NCBI RefSeq assembly: GCF_002954685.1
Contig: NZ_MSCN01000001.1
Span: forward strand, 897,600-961,599
DNA length: 64,000 nt
DNA from: Polaribacter porphyrae
GTDB taxonomy: Bacteria > Bacteroidota > Bacteroidia > Flavobacteriales > Flavobacteriaceae
Direction of reading: 5' to 3'
Positions 1-8,191 of this stretch are shown piece after piece; the stretch's first letter is position 1; each line of letters opens with the position of its first letter. A program made the translations under genes and the position numbers. The notes under the pieces were generated by a model. It saw nothing but the letters and a program-made list of their open reading frames with translations. It was not told the origin of the DNA and made no database searches.

Positions 1-990
1 ATTGATCCAAAGAAAATAATTTTTACTCCAAATGGGGTTTCTCTTCAAGAAATTGAAGAAGTGGCAAAATTAGGTGTTCAAATTAATATTGATAACTTAT
101 CAATTTTAGAACAATTTGGACAAAAATATCCAGACATTCCTGTATGTATTAGAATAAATCCACATATTATGGCTGGAGGAAACTCTAAAATCTCTGTGGG
201 CCATATTGATTCTAAATTTGGGATTTCCATTCATCAAGTTCCTCACATAAAACGTGTGGTTGAAAATACGGGTATGAATATCAATGGAATTCATATGCAC
301 ACAGGTTCAGATATTTTAGATATCGATACTTTTTTACGTGCCACAGAAATTCTTTTTGATGTTGCTAAACAATTTGATAATATCGATTTTATAGACTTTG
401 GTAGCGGATTTAAAGTACCTTACAAAGAAGGAGATATCTCTACAGACATAGAGCAATTAGGATTGCAGTTGTCTGAAAGATTCAATCAATTTTGCGAAGA
501 ATATGGCAAAGACTTAACCTTAATGTTTGAGCCTGGTAAATTTTTAGTTTCTGAAGCTGGTGTTTTTTTAGCCAAAGTAAATGTTGTAAAGCAAACCACT
601 TCTACTGTTTTTGCACATGTAGATTCTGGCTTTAACCATTTGGTTAGACCTATGATGTACAATTCTTACCATAACATAACCAATATTTCTAATCCAAAAG
701 GTAGAGACAGATATTATTCTGTTGTTGGTTATATTTGCGAAACAGATACTTTTGGTTCAAATAGAAGAATTTCAGAAATTTCTGAAGAAGATGTATTGTG
801 TTTTCATAATGCAGGAGCATATTGTTTTTCAATGGCTTCTAATTATAATTCTCGTTATTTACCTGCAGAAGTAATGTTGGTTAATGGACAAGATTATTTA
901 ATTAGAAAAAGACAAACCATTCAAGATATTTTACACAATCAAGAAGAGGTAGAATTGCCTAAAAATCTAAGTGAAGAAGTAACTGTATAA
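1..990 (+). CDS. lysA: Diaminopimelate decarboxylase, 5' partial
   Basis: PLP enzyme that decarboxylates meso-diaminopimelate to lysine, the last step of lysine synthesis. The reading frame is open from base 1, so the true start and the PLP-binding lysine lie upstream of the window. Visible family motifs are HMHTGSD (substrate/PLP barrel), the glycine loop GSGFKVPY, EPGKFLV, a CETDTFG segment at the usual catalytic cysteine position, and the C-terminal GAYCFSMASNYNSR signature. The alanine-racemase-like barrel and the C-terminal sheet domain are both present in part. The related carboxynorspermidine decarboxylase is an alternative, but the GAYCFSMASNYNSR block fits LysA. A hairpin terminator follows the stop directly. 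Confidence 0.88.
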   Translation: MDPKKIIFTPNGVSLQEIEEVAKLGVQINIDNLSILEQFGQKYPDIPVCIRINPHIMAGGNSKISVGHIDSKFGISIHQVPHIKRVVENTGMNINGIHMHTGSDILDIDTFLRATEILFDVAKQFDNIDFIDFGSGFKVPYKEGDISTDIEQLGLQLSERFNQFCEEYGKDLTLMFEPGKFLVSEAGVFLAKVNVVKQTTSTVFAHVDSGFNHLVRPMMYNSYHNITNISNPKGRDRYYSVVGYICETDTFGSNRRISEISEEDVLCFHNAGAYCFSMASNYNSRYLPAEVMLVNGQDYLIRKRQTIQDILHNQEEVELPKNLSEEVTV

Positions 991-1008
991 ATAATAGCTT
1001 TAAATTAT

Positions 1009-1054
1009 AGCCACAAAATCACGAATTTTTATATTTGTGTTTTTGTGGCTTTTT
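1009..1054 (+). terminator. Intrinsic terminator after lysA
   Basis: A 10-bp perfect inverted repeat, AGCCACAAAA (1009-1018) and TTTTGTGGCT (1041-1050), is followed by a T run, 19 bases past the lysA stop. An in-frame ATG at 1037 for the next gene lies inside the hairpin, which argues that the next gene starts at 1067. Confidence 0.75.
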
Positions 1055-1066
1055 AATTTATATAAA

Positions 1067-1579
1067 ATGAAAATTAGACTTTCTACTTCAAATGATGTTC
1101 CCAGAATTATGGAGATTATTGATGATGCAAAAGCGTTATTAAAATCTCTAAATATAGATCAATGGCAAAATGGATATCCTAATGAAGCTCAAATTGAAAA
1201 TGATATTGCAAATGAAGAAAGCTATGTTGTTATAAATGCTGATGAACAAATTATGGCAACCACAATGTTTACTACTAGACCAGAACCCACTTATAAAAAG
1301 GTAATTGATGGCAATTGGAAAACAGATGAAAATTTGCCTTATGGTGTAATTCACAGGTTGGCAATGAGTAAAGATTTCAGAGGACAAGGCATTGCAAAAT
1401 TCATTTTTGACTATTTTCATCAAAAATTAAAAAAACAAAATATTAAAAGTTTAAAGATTGATACGCATCAAGAAAATTTAGGCATGCAATCTTTAATCAA
1501 AAAAATAGGGTATCAATATTGTGGCATTATTTATACCAATTATGGTGCAAAACGACTGGCTTTTGAAAAAGTGATTTAA
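1067..1579 (+). CDS. GNAT family N-acetyltransferase
   Basis: Predicted acetyl-CoA-dependent N-acetyltransferase of about 170 residues; the substrate is unknown. The acetyl-CoA binding motif A is visible as LAMSKDFRGQGIAKFIFDYF, preceded by the central strand GVIHRLAMS. The sequence after it (KIDTHQENLGMQSLIKKIGY) is typical of small-molecule GNAT enzymes. I chose ATG 1067 over ATG 1037 because the earlier codon falls in the terminator hairpin of lysA and adds only a non-homologous leader. It stands alone between lysA and yebC, with no operon partner. Confidence 0.8.
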   Translation: MKIRLSTSNDVPRIMEIIDDAKALLKSLNIDQWQNGYPNEAQIENDIANEESYVVINADEQIMATTMFTTRPEPTYKKVIDGNWKTDENLPYGVIHRLAMSKDFRGQGIAKFIFDYFHQKLKKQNIKSLKIDTHQENLGMQSLIKKIGYQYCGIIYTNYGAKRLAFEKVI

Positions 1580-1798
1580 TAAATTAGAAAACCTATGAAT
1601 TTAAAACAAACATCTAGATATAATATTCTTTAGAAAATAATTTCACTAGAAGTTGTAAAAGTAAACTAATTCGTAGATAGTATTGGTTAAATTTATTTGA
1701 AGTGATTCCACTCAAACTTTGATTTGATTTTTTTCTGATTATAATAATAAAGTAATATTTTTTAACTTATGTTATTACTTTATCATTTAAATAAATAA

Positions 1799-1829
1799 TT
1801 GTAAAAGACCATTCTGTTTTTTACATTTG
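1799..1829 (+). promoter_or_regulatory. Bacteroidota-type promoter for yebC
   Basis: TTG at 1799-1801 and TACATTTG at 1822-1829 are separated by 20 bases. This matches the housekeeping promoter of Bacteroidota (TTTG, then TAnnTTTG) and lies 25 bases before the yebC start codon. Confidence 0.65.
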
Positions 1830-1854
1830 TTAGCATTAAAAAAAATCAACAGAA

Positions 1855-2568
1855 ATGGGTAGAGCATTTGAGTTCAGGAAAGCACGAAAAATGAAACGTT
1901 GGTCAGCTATGGCAAAAACTTTTACTAGAATTGGTAAAGATATTGTAATGGCTGTAAAAGAAGGTGGTCCAAACCCTGAATCTAATTCTCGTTTAAGAGC
2001 AGTTATGCAGAATGCTAAAGCTGCTAATATGCCTAAAGATAATGTAGCAAGAGCTATAAAAAAGGCAACTGATAAAGATACAGCCAATTATAAAGAAGTA
2101 CTTTTTGAAGGTTATGCACCTCATGGAGTTGCCATTCTTTTAGAAACTGCAACTGACAATAATAACAGAACTGTTGCCAATGTTAGAGCTGCTTTTAATA
2201 AATGTGATGGAAATTTAAGCACTTCTGGTTCTGTAGCTTTTATGTTTGATCATACATGTAACTTTACTTTAAATAAGGAGAATATTTCTGATTTAGAAGA
2301 ACTAGAATTAGAAGTAATTGACTTTGAAGTAGAGGAAGTTTTTGACGATGAAGAAGGAGTGATAATTTATGCACCTTTTGAGCAATTTGGTTCTTTGCAA
2401 TCTTATTTTGAGGAAAATAATATAGAAATTTTATCTTCTGGGTTTGAGAGAATACCTACAACAACTGTAAAGTTAAATGATGATCAAAAAGCTGATGTAG
2501 AAAAATTATTAGAAAAACTAGAAGAAGATGACGATGTAAATTCTGTATATCATTCTATGGAAGAATAA
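1855..2568 (+). CDS. yebC: YebC/PmpR family regulator or translation factor
   Basis: Full-length (237 aa) YebC/PmpR protein. The N-terminal helical domain carries the family signature (MGRAFEFRKARKMKRW, then SNSRLRAVMQNAKAANMPKDN). The middle has the ATDNNNRTVANVRAAFNKCDG block, followed by GNLSTSGSVAF and an acidic C-terminal domain. Members are described as DNA-binding transcriptional regulators, and more recently some as ribosome-associated factors that help with proline-rich peptides; the sequence does not tell which applies here. A Bacteroidota promoter lies directly upstream. It converges on the permease gene with only two bases between the stops. Confidence 0.9.
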   Translation: MGRAFEFRKARKMKRWSAMAKTFTRIGKDIVMAVKEGGPNPESNSRLRAVMQNAKAANMPKDNVARAIKKATDKDTANYKEVLFEGYAPHGVAILLETATDNNNRTVANVRAAFNKCDGNLSTSGSVAFMFDHTCNFTLNKENISDLEELELEVIDFEVEEVFDDEEGVIIYAPFEQFGSLQSYFEENNIEILSSGFERIPTTTVKLNDDQKADVEKLLEKLEEDDDVNSVYHSMEE

Positions 2569-2570
2569 TA

Positions 2571-3602
2571 TTACATCACATTTTTATCTTCAATTTTAGC
2601 TCCAAATTCTCTTTTATAAATTTTTACAACAACTAAAAAGAGGCTAATTAGTAATGGCCCAAAAATTAAACCTATAAATCCAAAAAGAGGTACACCCACA
2701 ATTACACCTATTAAAGTGATTAAAGGATGGACATCATCTATTTTTTTGAGAATAAATAACCTAATGATATTATCTGTTGAACCCACTATTATAAGTCCGT
2801 ATAAAAAAATTCCCCAAGCAGCAAAAGTATTACCACTAGAAAAAGTTAAAATAAAAACTGGAAGAATACCAATTAAAGTTCCTACAAAAGGTATCATAGA
2901 ACCTACAGTAACTATAGTAAACCAAAAGAATGGGTTTTCGATTCCAAAAATAAAGAATCCTATTAAAGCTATTAGCCCTTGAGCAATTGCTACTAAAGGA
3001 ATACCAATTGCGTTAGAACGAACCATAGCTTGTACTTCATCTCCAATAATTTTTAAATTCTTTTGGCTAATAGGGATATATTCATAAAGTGAATTTCTCA
3101 ACTCTCTTCTATTAGTAAGCATATAATAGAGCAAAAAATACATTAAACTAATAGCAATAAAAATATTAAAAGTACTGCCCGCAAAATTTTCCAAGTTTTC
3201 TGAAATCCAAGAAGACACTTCTGAAGTATTAATTCGAGTACTAAGATCAAAGTTGAACTTCTCTTCGAACTTATCAATTTGTATTTTTGCTAATTTGGCA
3301 ATTTGTTCAGAGTTTTCTACAGCTTCTCCAACTTTATTACCTAGCATAAATACAATTCCAGAAACAGGTAGAAGAATCCCAATAAAAGAAAGTATCATTA
3401 AAAAAACAGCAGCTATATCTGGATTCCAGTTTTTTGTTACTAAAAAAACCATCCATTTTCTTAATAAAACATAAATAGTAATTGCTCCAAGAATTCCTGT
3501 TAAATAAGGAATTAGCTCTCCAAAAATTAGAAATCCGAAAAGTAAAATAAGTAACAAAACAAAAACTTGTCTTATTATTTTGGGTGAAATTACATTACTC
3601 AT
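2571..3602 (-). CDS. AI-2E family transporter (PerM-like permease)
   Basis: Polytopic inner-membrane protein of 343 residues, the usual family length. Hydrophobic segments near residues 10-45 and 55-85 precede a soluble region with amphipathic helices (about 90-145). A second membrane block follows at 145-320, including the conserved GSMIPFVGTLIGILPV and VGVPLFGFIGLIFGPLL segments. The family takes its name from autoinducer-2 export, but members also act in Na+/H+ exchange, so the substrate is open. No partner gene lies beside it. Confidence 0.85.
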   Translation of the reverse strand: MSNVISPKIIRQVFVLLLILLFGFLIFGELIPYLTGILGAITIYVLLRKWMVFLVTKNWNPDIAAVFLMILSFIGILLPVSGIVFMLGNKVGEAVENSEQIAKLAKIQIDKFEEKFNFDLSTRINTSEVSSWISENLENFAGSTFNIFIAISLMYFLLYYMLTNRRELRNSLYEYIPISQKNLKIIGDEVQAMVRSNAIGIPLVAIAQGLIALIGFFIFGIENPFFWFTIVTVGSMIPFVGTLIGILPVFILTFSSGNTFAAWGIFLYGLIIVGSTDNIIRLFILKKIDDVHPLITLIGVIVGVPLFGFIGLIFGPLLISLFLVVVKIYKREFGAKIEDKNVM

Positions 3603-3670
3603 TAATTATTTTTGATGCAATTTACCCAACATAGCCAGTTTTTACAAATGATATCAGGTTTTTTATTAAC

Positions 3671-4240
3671 TCATATACTATTAGTACACTCAATTTTCCA
3701 AAAAGGAAAAGCTACTTTTTCAGATTTATCAACCCACTCTCCTATCCATTTGTAACCTTTGTTAGAAATATCATAAAAAGTTAATCTAGAAAAACCATCT
3801 GTTCCATTTGGTGCTTTTTGATCCTTGTATAAGATAATTTTACCATCCTTTTTATTTCCATGCCAAGTAGATAGTGTTTTAGAAATGGTAGCTGACGAAT
3901 AGTAATGAACATTCCATTGTAGGCTATCTTTATCATATTGACGAATGCTTCCTGAATGTTTGCCATCTGCTTTTAGTGTTTCATCTTGTACAGCAGTTCC
4001 ATTCATAATATATTTCCAACGCCAAAGCATTTTTATGGGTTTTGACCAAGAACCATCTGGTTTTCTTGATGTTGATGTACAATTACATTCGCCAATTAAA
4101 TTTTTATAATCTTGTAGCTGTTTAGGAGCTTTAGGATTGTATTTACCAAAAGGGTTTTCTTTTGAGGGTTCAAAATTGTACTGTGAATAACTAGAAAAAA
4201 TTGTAAAAAGAAATACAGAAATAATAATAGAAGTTTTCAT
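3671..4240 (-). CDS. Secreted hypothetical protein, DUF1579-like
   Basis: A 189-residue protein with a clear signal peptide (MKTSIIISVFLFTIFSSYSQ, cleaved near residue 19), so probably periplasmic. The mature part resembles the DUF1579/lipocalin-like group: IGECNCTSTSRKPDGSW, then MLWRWKYIMNGTAVQDE, and regularly spaced tryptophans (WNVHYYS, TWHGNK, KWIGEWVD). These suggest a small beta-barrel. No catalytic motif was seen and the assignment is by general pattern only. It is the last gene before the LytTR/cupin pair, but the 99-base gap suggests separate transcription. Confidence 0.65.
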   Translation of the reverse strand: MKTSIIISVFLFTIFSSYSQYNFEPSKENPFGKYNPKAPKQLQDYKNLIGECNCTSTSRKPDGSWSKPIKMLWRWKYIMNGTAVQDETLKADGKHSGSIRQYDKDSLQWNVHYYSSATISKTLSTWHGNKKDGKIILYKDQKAPNGTDGFSRLTFYDISNKGYKWIGEWVDKSEKVAFPFWKIECTNSI

Positions 4241-4339
4241 GTGTTGAGTATTTTCAACAAATAAACTAAAAATTTGATTTCAAAATTTAAGATTGCAGTA
4301 AACGGAATATTTTATGCAGTAAGTTTAGTTAACAAAACG

Positions 4340-5212
4340 TTATTGCTTGTCCATATAGCTTTTAACAACTCTAATATTACTTTTCGAAACTAGTATCTCT
4401 TCATTATTGGAAAGCAATAGGTAAGGTTTAGCAACTAATTTTAATTCTTTTGCCATTTTCATATTCACAATAGATTTTCTATGTACTCTTAAAAAGTCAT
4501 CACTTAACTTTAGCTCCAAAGATTTTAGAGAAGCTCTCATAGAATAAGAGGGGTTTTCTTTTGTATGCACATTTGCACAATAATCGTCTGCTTCTATCCA
4601 AATAATTGTATCAACAGGAATAATCTTTATTTTGTTTCCTACTTTTATACTTAATACCTTGGCTTTGTTTGCATTCGTTAAACTCAATTTGTTATAAAGC
4701 TCTTGATTTATTCTTTTTATATCTGCTAAATCTTGCACTTCGATTTCTAACAATTCTTTTTGAAAATTTAAAAACAAAATGATGGTAACAGCAATATAAC
4801 CTAATGTACAAATTGGAACTTTTTGAAAAGTGAAGAATAGAAAATATTCTGAATAAAATTTATGAAAAGAGAATGAATCAGAATTAGATAACATAGAAAT
4901 ACTAGCAATTAATAAGATATTTACAAACACCGATAAAAAAATAATTGCACAATATTTTATTATTCTTGTATTTTCTGTTTCTTTATGAACATCTTTGTAA
5001 ATAAAAAAAAGTAATGGAATTCCTGAAAAAGACCACATAATCCATCTATAAAATTGATTTTTGAATAACTCAAAAAAAGTTACAGAATCATTTAAGTTGA
5101 ATCTTTTGATATAAAATAATTGCTGAAATGTTTCAAAAACCATTGCTATGATTAACACAACAGATATAAGTAGTAATTTTTTTCTGTTGAAGAGTTTATA
5201 TAGCAATTTCAT
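4340..5212 (-). CDS. Membrane-bound LytTR DNA-binding regulator
   Basis: 290 residues with four predicted membrane helices in the first half (about 13-32, 50-70, 85-110, 130-150), a short coiled linker (LEIEVQDLADIKRINQEL), and a C-terminal LytTR DNA-binding domain (about 190-290). The LytTR core is visible as IIWIEADDYCANVHT, SMRASLKSLELKL and FLRVHRKSIVNM. There is no receiver domain, so it is a one-component membrane regulator rather than a response regulator. The upstream cupin gene ends six bases before its start, so the two are probably co-transcribed; the cupin may supply or sense the signal (inference). Confidence 0.85.
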   Translation of the reverse strand: MKLLYKLFNRKKLLLISVVLIIAMVFETFQQLFYIKRFNLNDSVTFFELFKNQFYRWIMWSFSGIPLLFFIYKDVHKETENTRIIKYCAIIFLSVFVNILLIASISMLSNSDSFSFHKFYSEYFLFFTFQKVPICTLGYIAVTIILFLNFQKELLEIEVQDLADIKRINQELYNKLSLTNANKAKVLSIKVGNKIKIIPVDTIIWIEADDYCANVHTKENPSYSMRASLKSLELKLSDDFLRVHRKSIVNMKMAKELKLVAKPYLLLSNNEEILVSKSNIRVVKSYMDKQ

Positions 5213-5218
5213 AGAAGG

Positions 5219-5587
5219 TTAATTTTCTTCTCTATTCACCAAATCTATAGAAAAAGCGGGTAAACAAATGGCTATATAATCACAAGCTTCTTCAAAAGGA
5301 TTTGAATATTGTACTCTAGTATTTTTTTCAATTTTGATTGATTGTCCAGCCTCTAGTATTATAGTTTCATCTTCTATAATGAATTGTTTTTTTCCTCTAA
5401 TAATGTAAGTATATTCATCAAATTCTGGGGTTTGAAAAGGCTCTTTCCATTTTGGTGGAGCAACCATGTGTGCAATACTTACTTGATTATTTTTATCAGT
5501 TGCATTACCAAAATGCTCTTCAATTAATTTACCATCTGTGGTTGGTACTACAAATGGTGATTTTTGAATAGTGTATTTTTTTTTCAT
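5219..5587 (-). CDS. Small cupin-domain protein
   Basis: 122 residues forming a single cupin beta-barrel. The first conserved cupin stretch appears as FDEYTYIIRGKKQFIIED and the second as AGQSIKIEKNTRVQYSNPFEEACDYIAICLPAFS. The usual metal-binding HxH is not evident (the first motif has DEYTYII), so it may bind a ligand rather than catalyse. It is followed six bases later by the membrane LytTR regulator. Upstream lies a partial copy of a structured flavobacterial repeat that would be in its 5' leader. Confidence 0.75.
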   Translation of the reverse strand: MKKKYTIQKSPFVVPTTDGKLIEEHFGNATDKNNQVSIAHMVAPPKWKEPFQTPEFDEYTYIIRGKKQFIIEDETIILEAGQSIKIEKNTRVQYSNPFEEACDYIAICLPAFSIDLVNREEN

Positions 5588-5602
5588 AAAGTTAGGTTTT
5601 GC

Positions 5603-5672
5603 ACAAGCGATTGAAATGGCATCCTTTTTTGAGGTACGAAAAAAAGATATAATGTAAAACGCGGTTTTATAC
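5603..5672 (-). ncRNA. Partial structured flavobacterial element in cupin leader
   Basis: On the minus strand this reads CGCGTTTTACATTATATC, a T run, a short loop CGTACCTC, an A run, then GGATGCCATTTCAATCGC. It shares its order of blocks with the element at 49131-49321 (ACACTATATC, T run, loop, A run, GGATGTCGTTTCAATC). The T and A runs can pair. It may be a degenerate member of the Flavo-1 RNA motif described in Flavobacteria; that name is from memory and not verified. It lies just 5' of the cupin start at 5587. Confidence 0.4.
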
Positions 5673-5700
5673 TTTTAATAAAAAAAGTGTAAAATTTGCC

Positions 5701-6261
5701 CTAATTAAACCATATCACAAAAGATTTCATCCTTGCCAAATCTGGTATCTGTTCTAAAGATACTTTTTGAGCACTAAAATTTCTTAATCCTAATTCTTCT
5801 TTATCTATGGCTATTGTTGCATTTAACTCATCTACAAAAAGTGTAACAGATTTTAAAGTTGATTCTGGTCTTAAATTATTAGTTGCGTTAATTTCTGAAA
5901 ATGTAGAAAGAATATTAATACCTGTTTCTGTTTTAAAACGTGCATCATGAATTTCTATACTTTTTATAGTTGATGTTGAGTCTAGCTGCTCTTTTGGCAC
6001 TATTGTTAACAGATGCTTCCCTCCTTTTTCGTAAATTAAATGTTCATCATCATCTTGAAAATAATTATCTCCCAAAGCACCTTCGCTTAAGTTAGAAACT
6101 ATGGAATCGTTTTCAAAAATGGTATGTAGATCTTTTATGGTAGTTTTTGTAGTTATTAGACCTACTTTTCCTTTTTGAATTTTAAATTTATTATTATCAC
6201 TACAAGATATTACAGATACTAATAAAATAAATAGTATTGGTAGATTTATTTTTTTGGTCAT
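5701..6261 (-). CDS. Hypothetical lipoprotein
   Basis: 186 residues starting with a lipoprotein signal (ILFILLVSVISCSDNN; lipobox VISC, cysteine at residue 20). The mature part begins with a charged segment and KGKVGLITTKTTIKDLHTIF, a pattern seen in small Bacteroidota lipoproteins that track a threshold-like domain, but I do not recognise a named family. It ends with IPDLARMKSFVIWFN. It lies 39 bases downstream of the window's HerA-like gene on the same strand, so read-through from that gene is possible. Confidence 0.6.
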   Translation of the reverse strand: MTKKINLPILFILLVSVISCSDNNKFKIQKGKVGLITTKTTIKDLHTIFENDSIVSNLSEGALGDNYFQDDDEHLIYEKGGKHLLTIVPKEQLDSTSTIKSIEIHDARFKTETGINILSTFSEINATNNLRPESTLKSVTLFVDELNATIAIDKEELGLRNFSAQKVSLEQIPDLARMKSFVIWFN

Positions 6262-6307
6262 TCTTTTGTTGATTTATAACTATACTAACGTAGCTTTTTT
6301 TGTTTTG

Positions 6308-7867
6308 TTATTTAATTACCTTTTTTAATATACCAAATACAGCTCTAATAAATGTTGCACTTGTTAATACTTTTACTAATGGGTCTTGCCTAGTGCTTCT
6401 TCTAGAAGATGATCTGCTTTGTTTCGCTTTTTGTTTAGCTCTTTCTTTGGCTAATCTTTCCTTTTCTTTTTGTTTTTCTGCATCTTCTATCGCTTTTTGT
6501 TCGGCTTTGTTTATGGCATCTATTTTTTTGTTTAGTAATTCGTAAGCACTATCTCTGTCTAATTGTTCATTGTATTTATAATACAATCTAGAATTATTAA
6601 TAACTTGTTTTAATTCTTTATCTGTAAGCACATCCATTCTACTCATTGGTGCACGTAACATGGTTCTTGCTAAAGGTGTTGGAATCCCTTTTTCGTTTAA
6701 AACGGATACAAATGCTTCTCCAATTCCTAATTGTGTTAATACATCTTTAGTATCATAATATTCGGAATCTGGATAGTTTTCTGCTGCTAATTTAATCGCT
6801 TTTCTGTCTTTTGCAGTAAATGCTCTTAAAGCATGCTGAATTTTTAAACCCAATTGTGCTAAAATATCTTCTGGCACATCTTTGGGGTTTTGTGTAACAA
6901 AATACAAGCCAATACCTTTAGAACGAATTAATTTTACAATACTCTCAATCTGATTTAGCAATGCTTTAGAAGCTTCTTCAAAAACCAAATGTGCTTCATC
7001 TATAAAAATGATGAGTTCTGGTCTACCTGAATCTCCTTGCTCTGGAAAGGTTTCATAAACCTCTGCCAATAGCTGCAACATAAAGGTTGAAAATAGTTTG
7101 GGTTTATCTTGAATGTCAGTTAAACGCAACACAGAAATAATACCTCTGCCATTTTCATCTATTCTTGTTAAATCTTCAACATCGAAAGATTTTTCTCCGA
7201 AAAACAAATCTCCTCCTTGTTGTTCTATCTCTACAATTTTACGCAAGATAGTTCCTGTACTTGCTGTTGAGATACGTCCATATTCAGCAGAAATTTCTGC
7301 TTTGCCCTCATTAGTAACAAACTGCAATACTTTTTTAAAGTCTTTAATATCTAATAATGGAAGTTTATTATCATCACAATATTTAAAAATAATCGCTACA
7401 ATACCAGCTTGAGTTTCAGACAAATCTAAAATTCTTGATAATAGCACTGGGCCAAATTCAGAAATAGTTGCTCTTAAACGAGTACCATCTTGCTCTGATA
7501 ATGTTAATACCTCAATAGGAAACTTTTTAGCCTCAAAAGGAAAACCAATTTTTTGATGACGTTCATCTATTTTTGGATGCCCAGGACTTGGCTGTGCTAA
7601 CCCAGATAAATCTCCTTTAATATCCATCAACAAAACAGGCACTCCTTTTTCTGATAGGTTTTCTGCCAATACTTGTAATGTTTTGGTTTTACCTGTACCT
7701 GTTGCACCAGCAATTAGACCATGCCTATTTAAGGTTTTTAAAGGTACTTTTACCAAAGCATTTGTAATGGTTTCTTCACCTAACATTGCTGCACCTAGGG
7801 CTAAAAAATCGCCTTTGGTTTTGTAACCATCATTTATATAATTAAAGAATTCTTGTTGTTGACTCAT
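6308..7867 (-). CDS. HerA-like ATPase, DUF853 family
   Basis: 519-residue P-loop ATPase of the HerA/FtsK superfamily. Walker A is GATGTGKTKT at about residues 54-63, Walker B is LIIFIDEAHLVFEE near 285-298, and a sensor/arginine region follows (GLYFVTQNPKDVPEDILAQLG). The C-terminus is a long charged, probably coiled-coil stretch (KAEQKAIEDAEKQKEKERLA). DUF853 proteins are widespread, with an uncertain role, probably in DNA or protein-complex remodelling. Unlike the HerA-SIR2 and HerA-NurA systems there is no effector gene directly adjoining in the same operon, although the next gene upstream is a GHKL ATPase with a nuclease-like end. Confidence 0.85.
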   Translation of the reverse strand: MSQQQEFFNYINDGYKTKGDFLALGAAMLGEETITNALVKVPLKTLNRHGLIAGATGTGKTKTLQVLAENLSEKGVPVLLMDIKGDLSGLAQPSPGHPKIDERHQKIGFPFEAKKFPIEVLTLSEQDGTRLRATISEFGPVLLSRILDLSETQAGIVAIIFKYCDDNKLPLLDIKDFKKVLQFVTNEGKAEISAEYGRISTASTGTILRKIVEIEQQGGDLFFGEKSFDVEDLTRIDENGRGIISVLRLTDIQDKPKLFSTFMLQLLAEVYETFPEQGDSGRPELIIFIDEAHLVFEEASKALLNQIESIVKLIRSKGIGLYFVTQNPKDVPEDILAQLGLKIQHALRAFTAKDRKAIKLAAENYPDSEYYDTKDVLTQLGIGEAFVSVLNEKGIPTPLARTMLRAPMSRMDVLTDKELKQVINNSRLYYKYNEQLDRDSAYELLNKKIDAINKAEQKAIEDAEKQKEKERLAKERAKQKAKQSRSSSRRSTRQDPLVKVLTSATFIRAVFGILKKVIK

Positions 7868-7984
7868 TTAAGATAAAATTTAAAGAAAATCTGAAACAAG
7901 TTCAGATTAAAAATCATAAAAATAAGTAAAGTTTGAGAAGTGAGGAATTATTTACAGTTTTTTGTTAGTCTGCTTTTGGGTGAT

Positions 7985-8182
7985 TTCGTTAACGTGTTTG
8001 TATATGGCTCGTAGCGTGTAAATAAGCTGTTTCCATTCGGTTGAGCACAAGCCAGATTTTTAAATTTTACTATTTATCTTTTTTGTTAGAAATCGTCAAA
8101 TTTAAAAATTTGGCGACTTCCCAGATATACCTTAACTCTGAATAAGTAACCAACTAGATATGAGCTATATACGATGTTGTAA
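7985..8182. repeat. Large imperfect palindrome left of GHKL gene
   Basis: This 324-base gap carries no gene. Its core is an inverted repeat with GCCAGATTTTTAAATTT (8051-8067) against AAATTTAAAAATTTGGC (8098-8114), 17 bp with one mismatch. An outer pair, TATATGGCTC (8000-8009) and GAGCTATATA (8163-8172), is also inverted, and the outer ends are CGTTAACG (7987-7994) and GTTGTAAGC (8174-8182). The right side of the GHKL gene carries GCTTACAAC and CGTTAACG in mirrored order. The gene therefore sits between two related end structures, as expected for an inserted cassette. Confidence 0.6.
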
Positions 8183-8191
8183 GCAGGCGTT

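Noticed and set aside
1037-1066. Earlier start for the GNAT gene
   Set aside because: This ATG lies inside the lysA terminator hairpin and adds a leader unlike the family.
7985-8182. Classical integron attC site
   Set aside because: The outer words do not match the GTTRRRY/RYYYAAC core sites and no integron integrase gene is in the window; only a general likeness remains.
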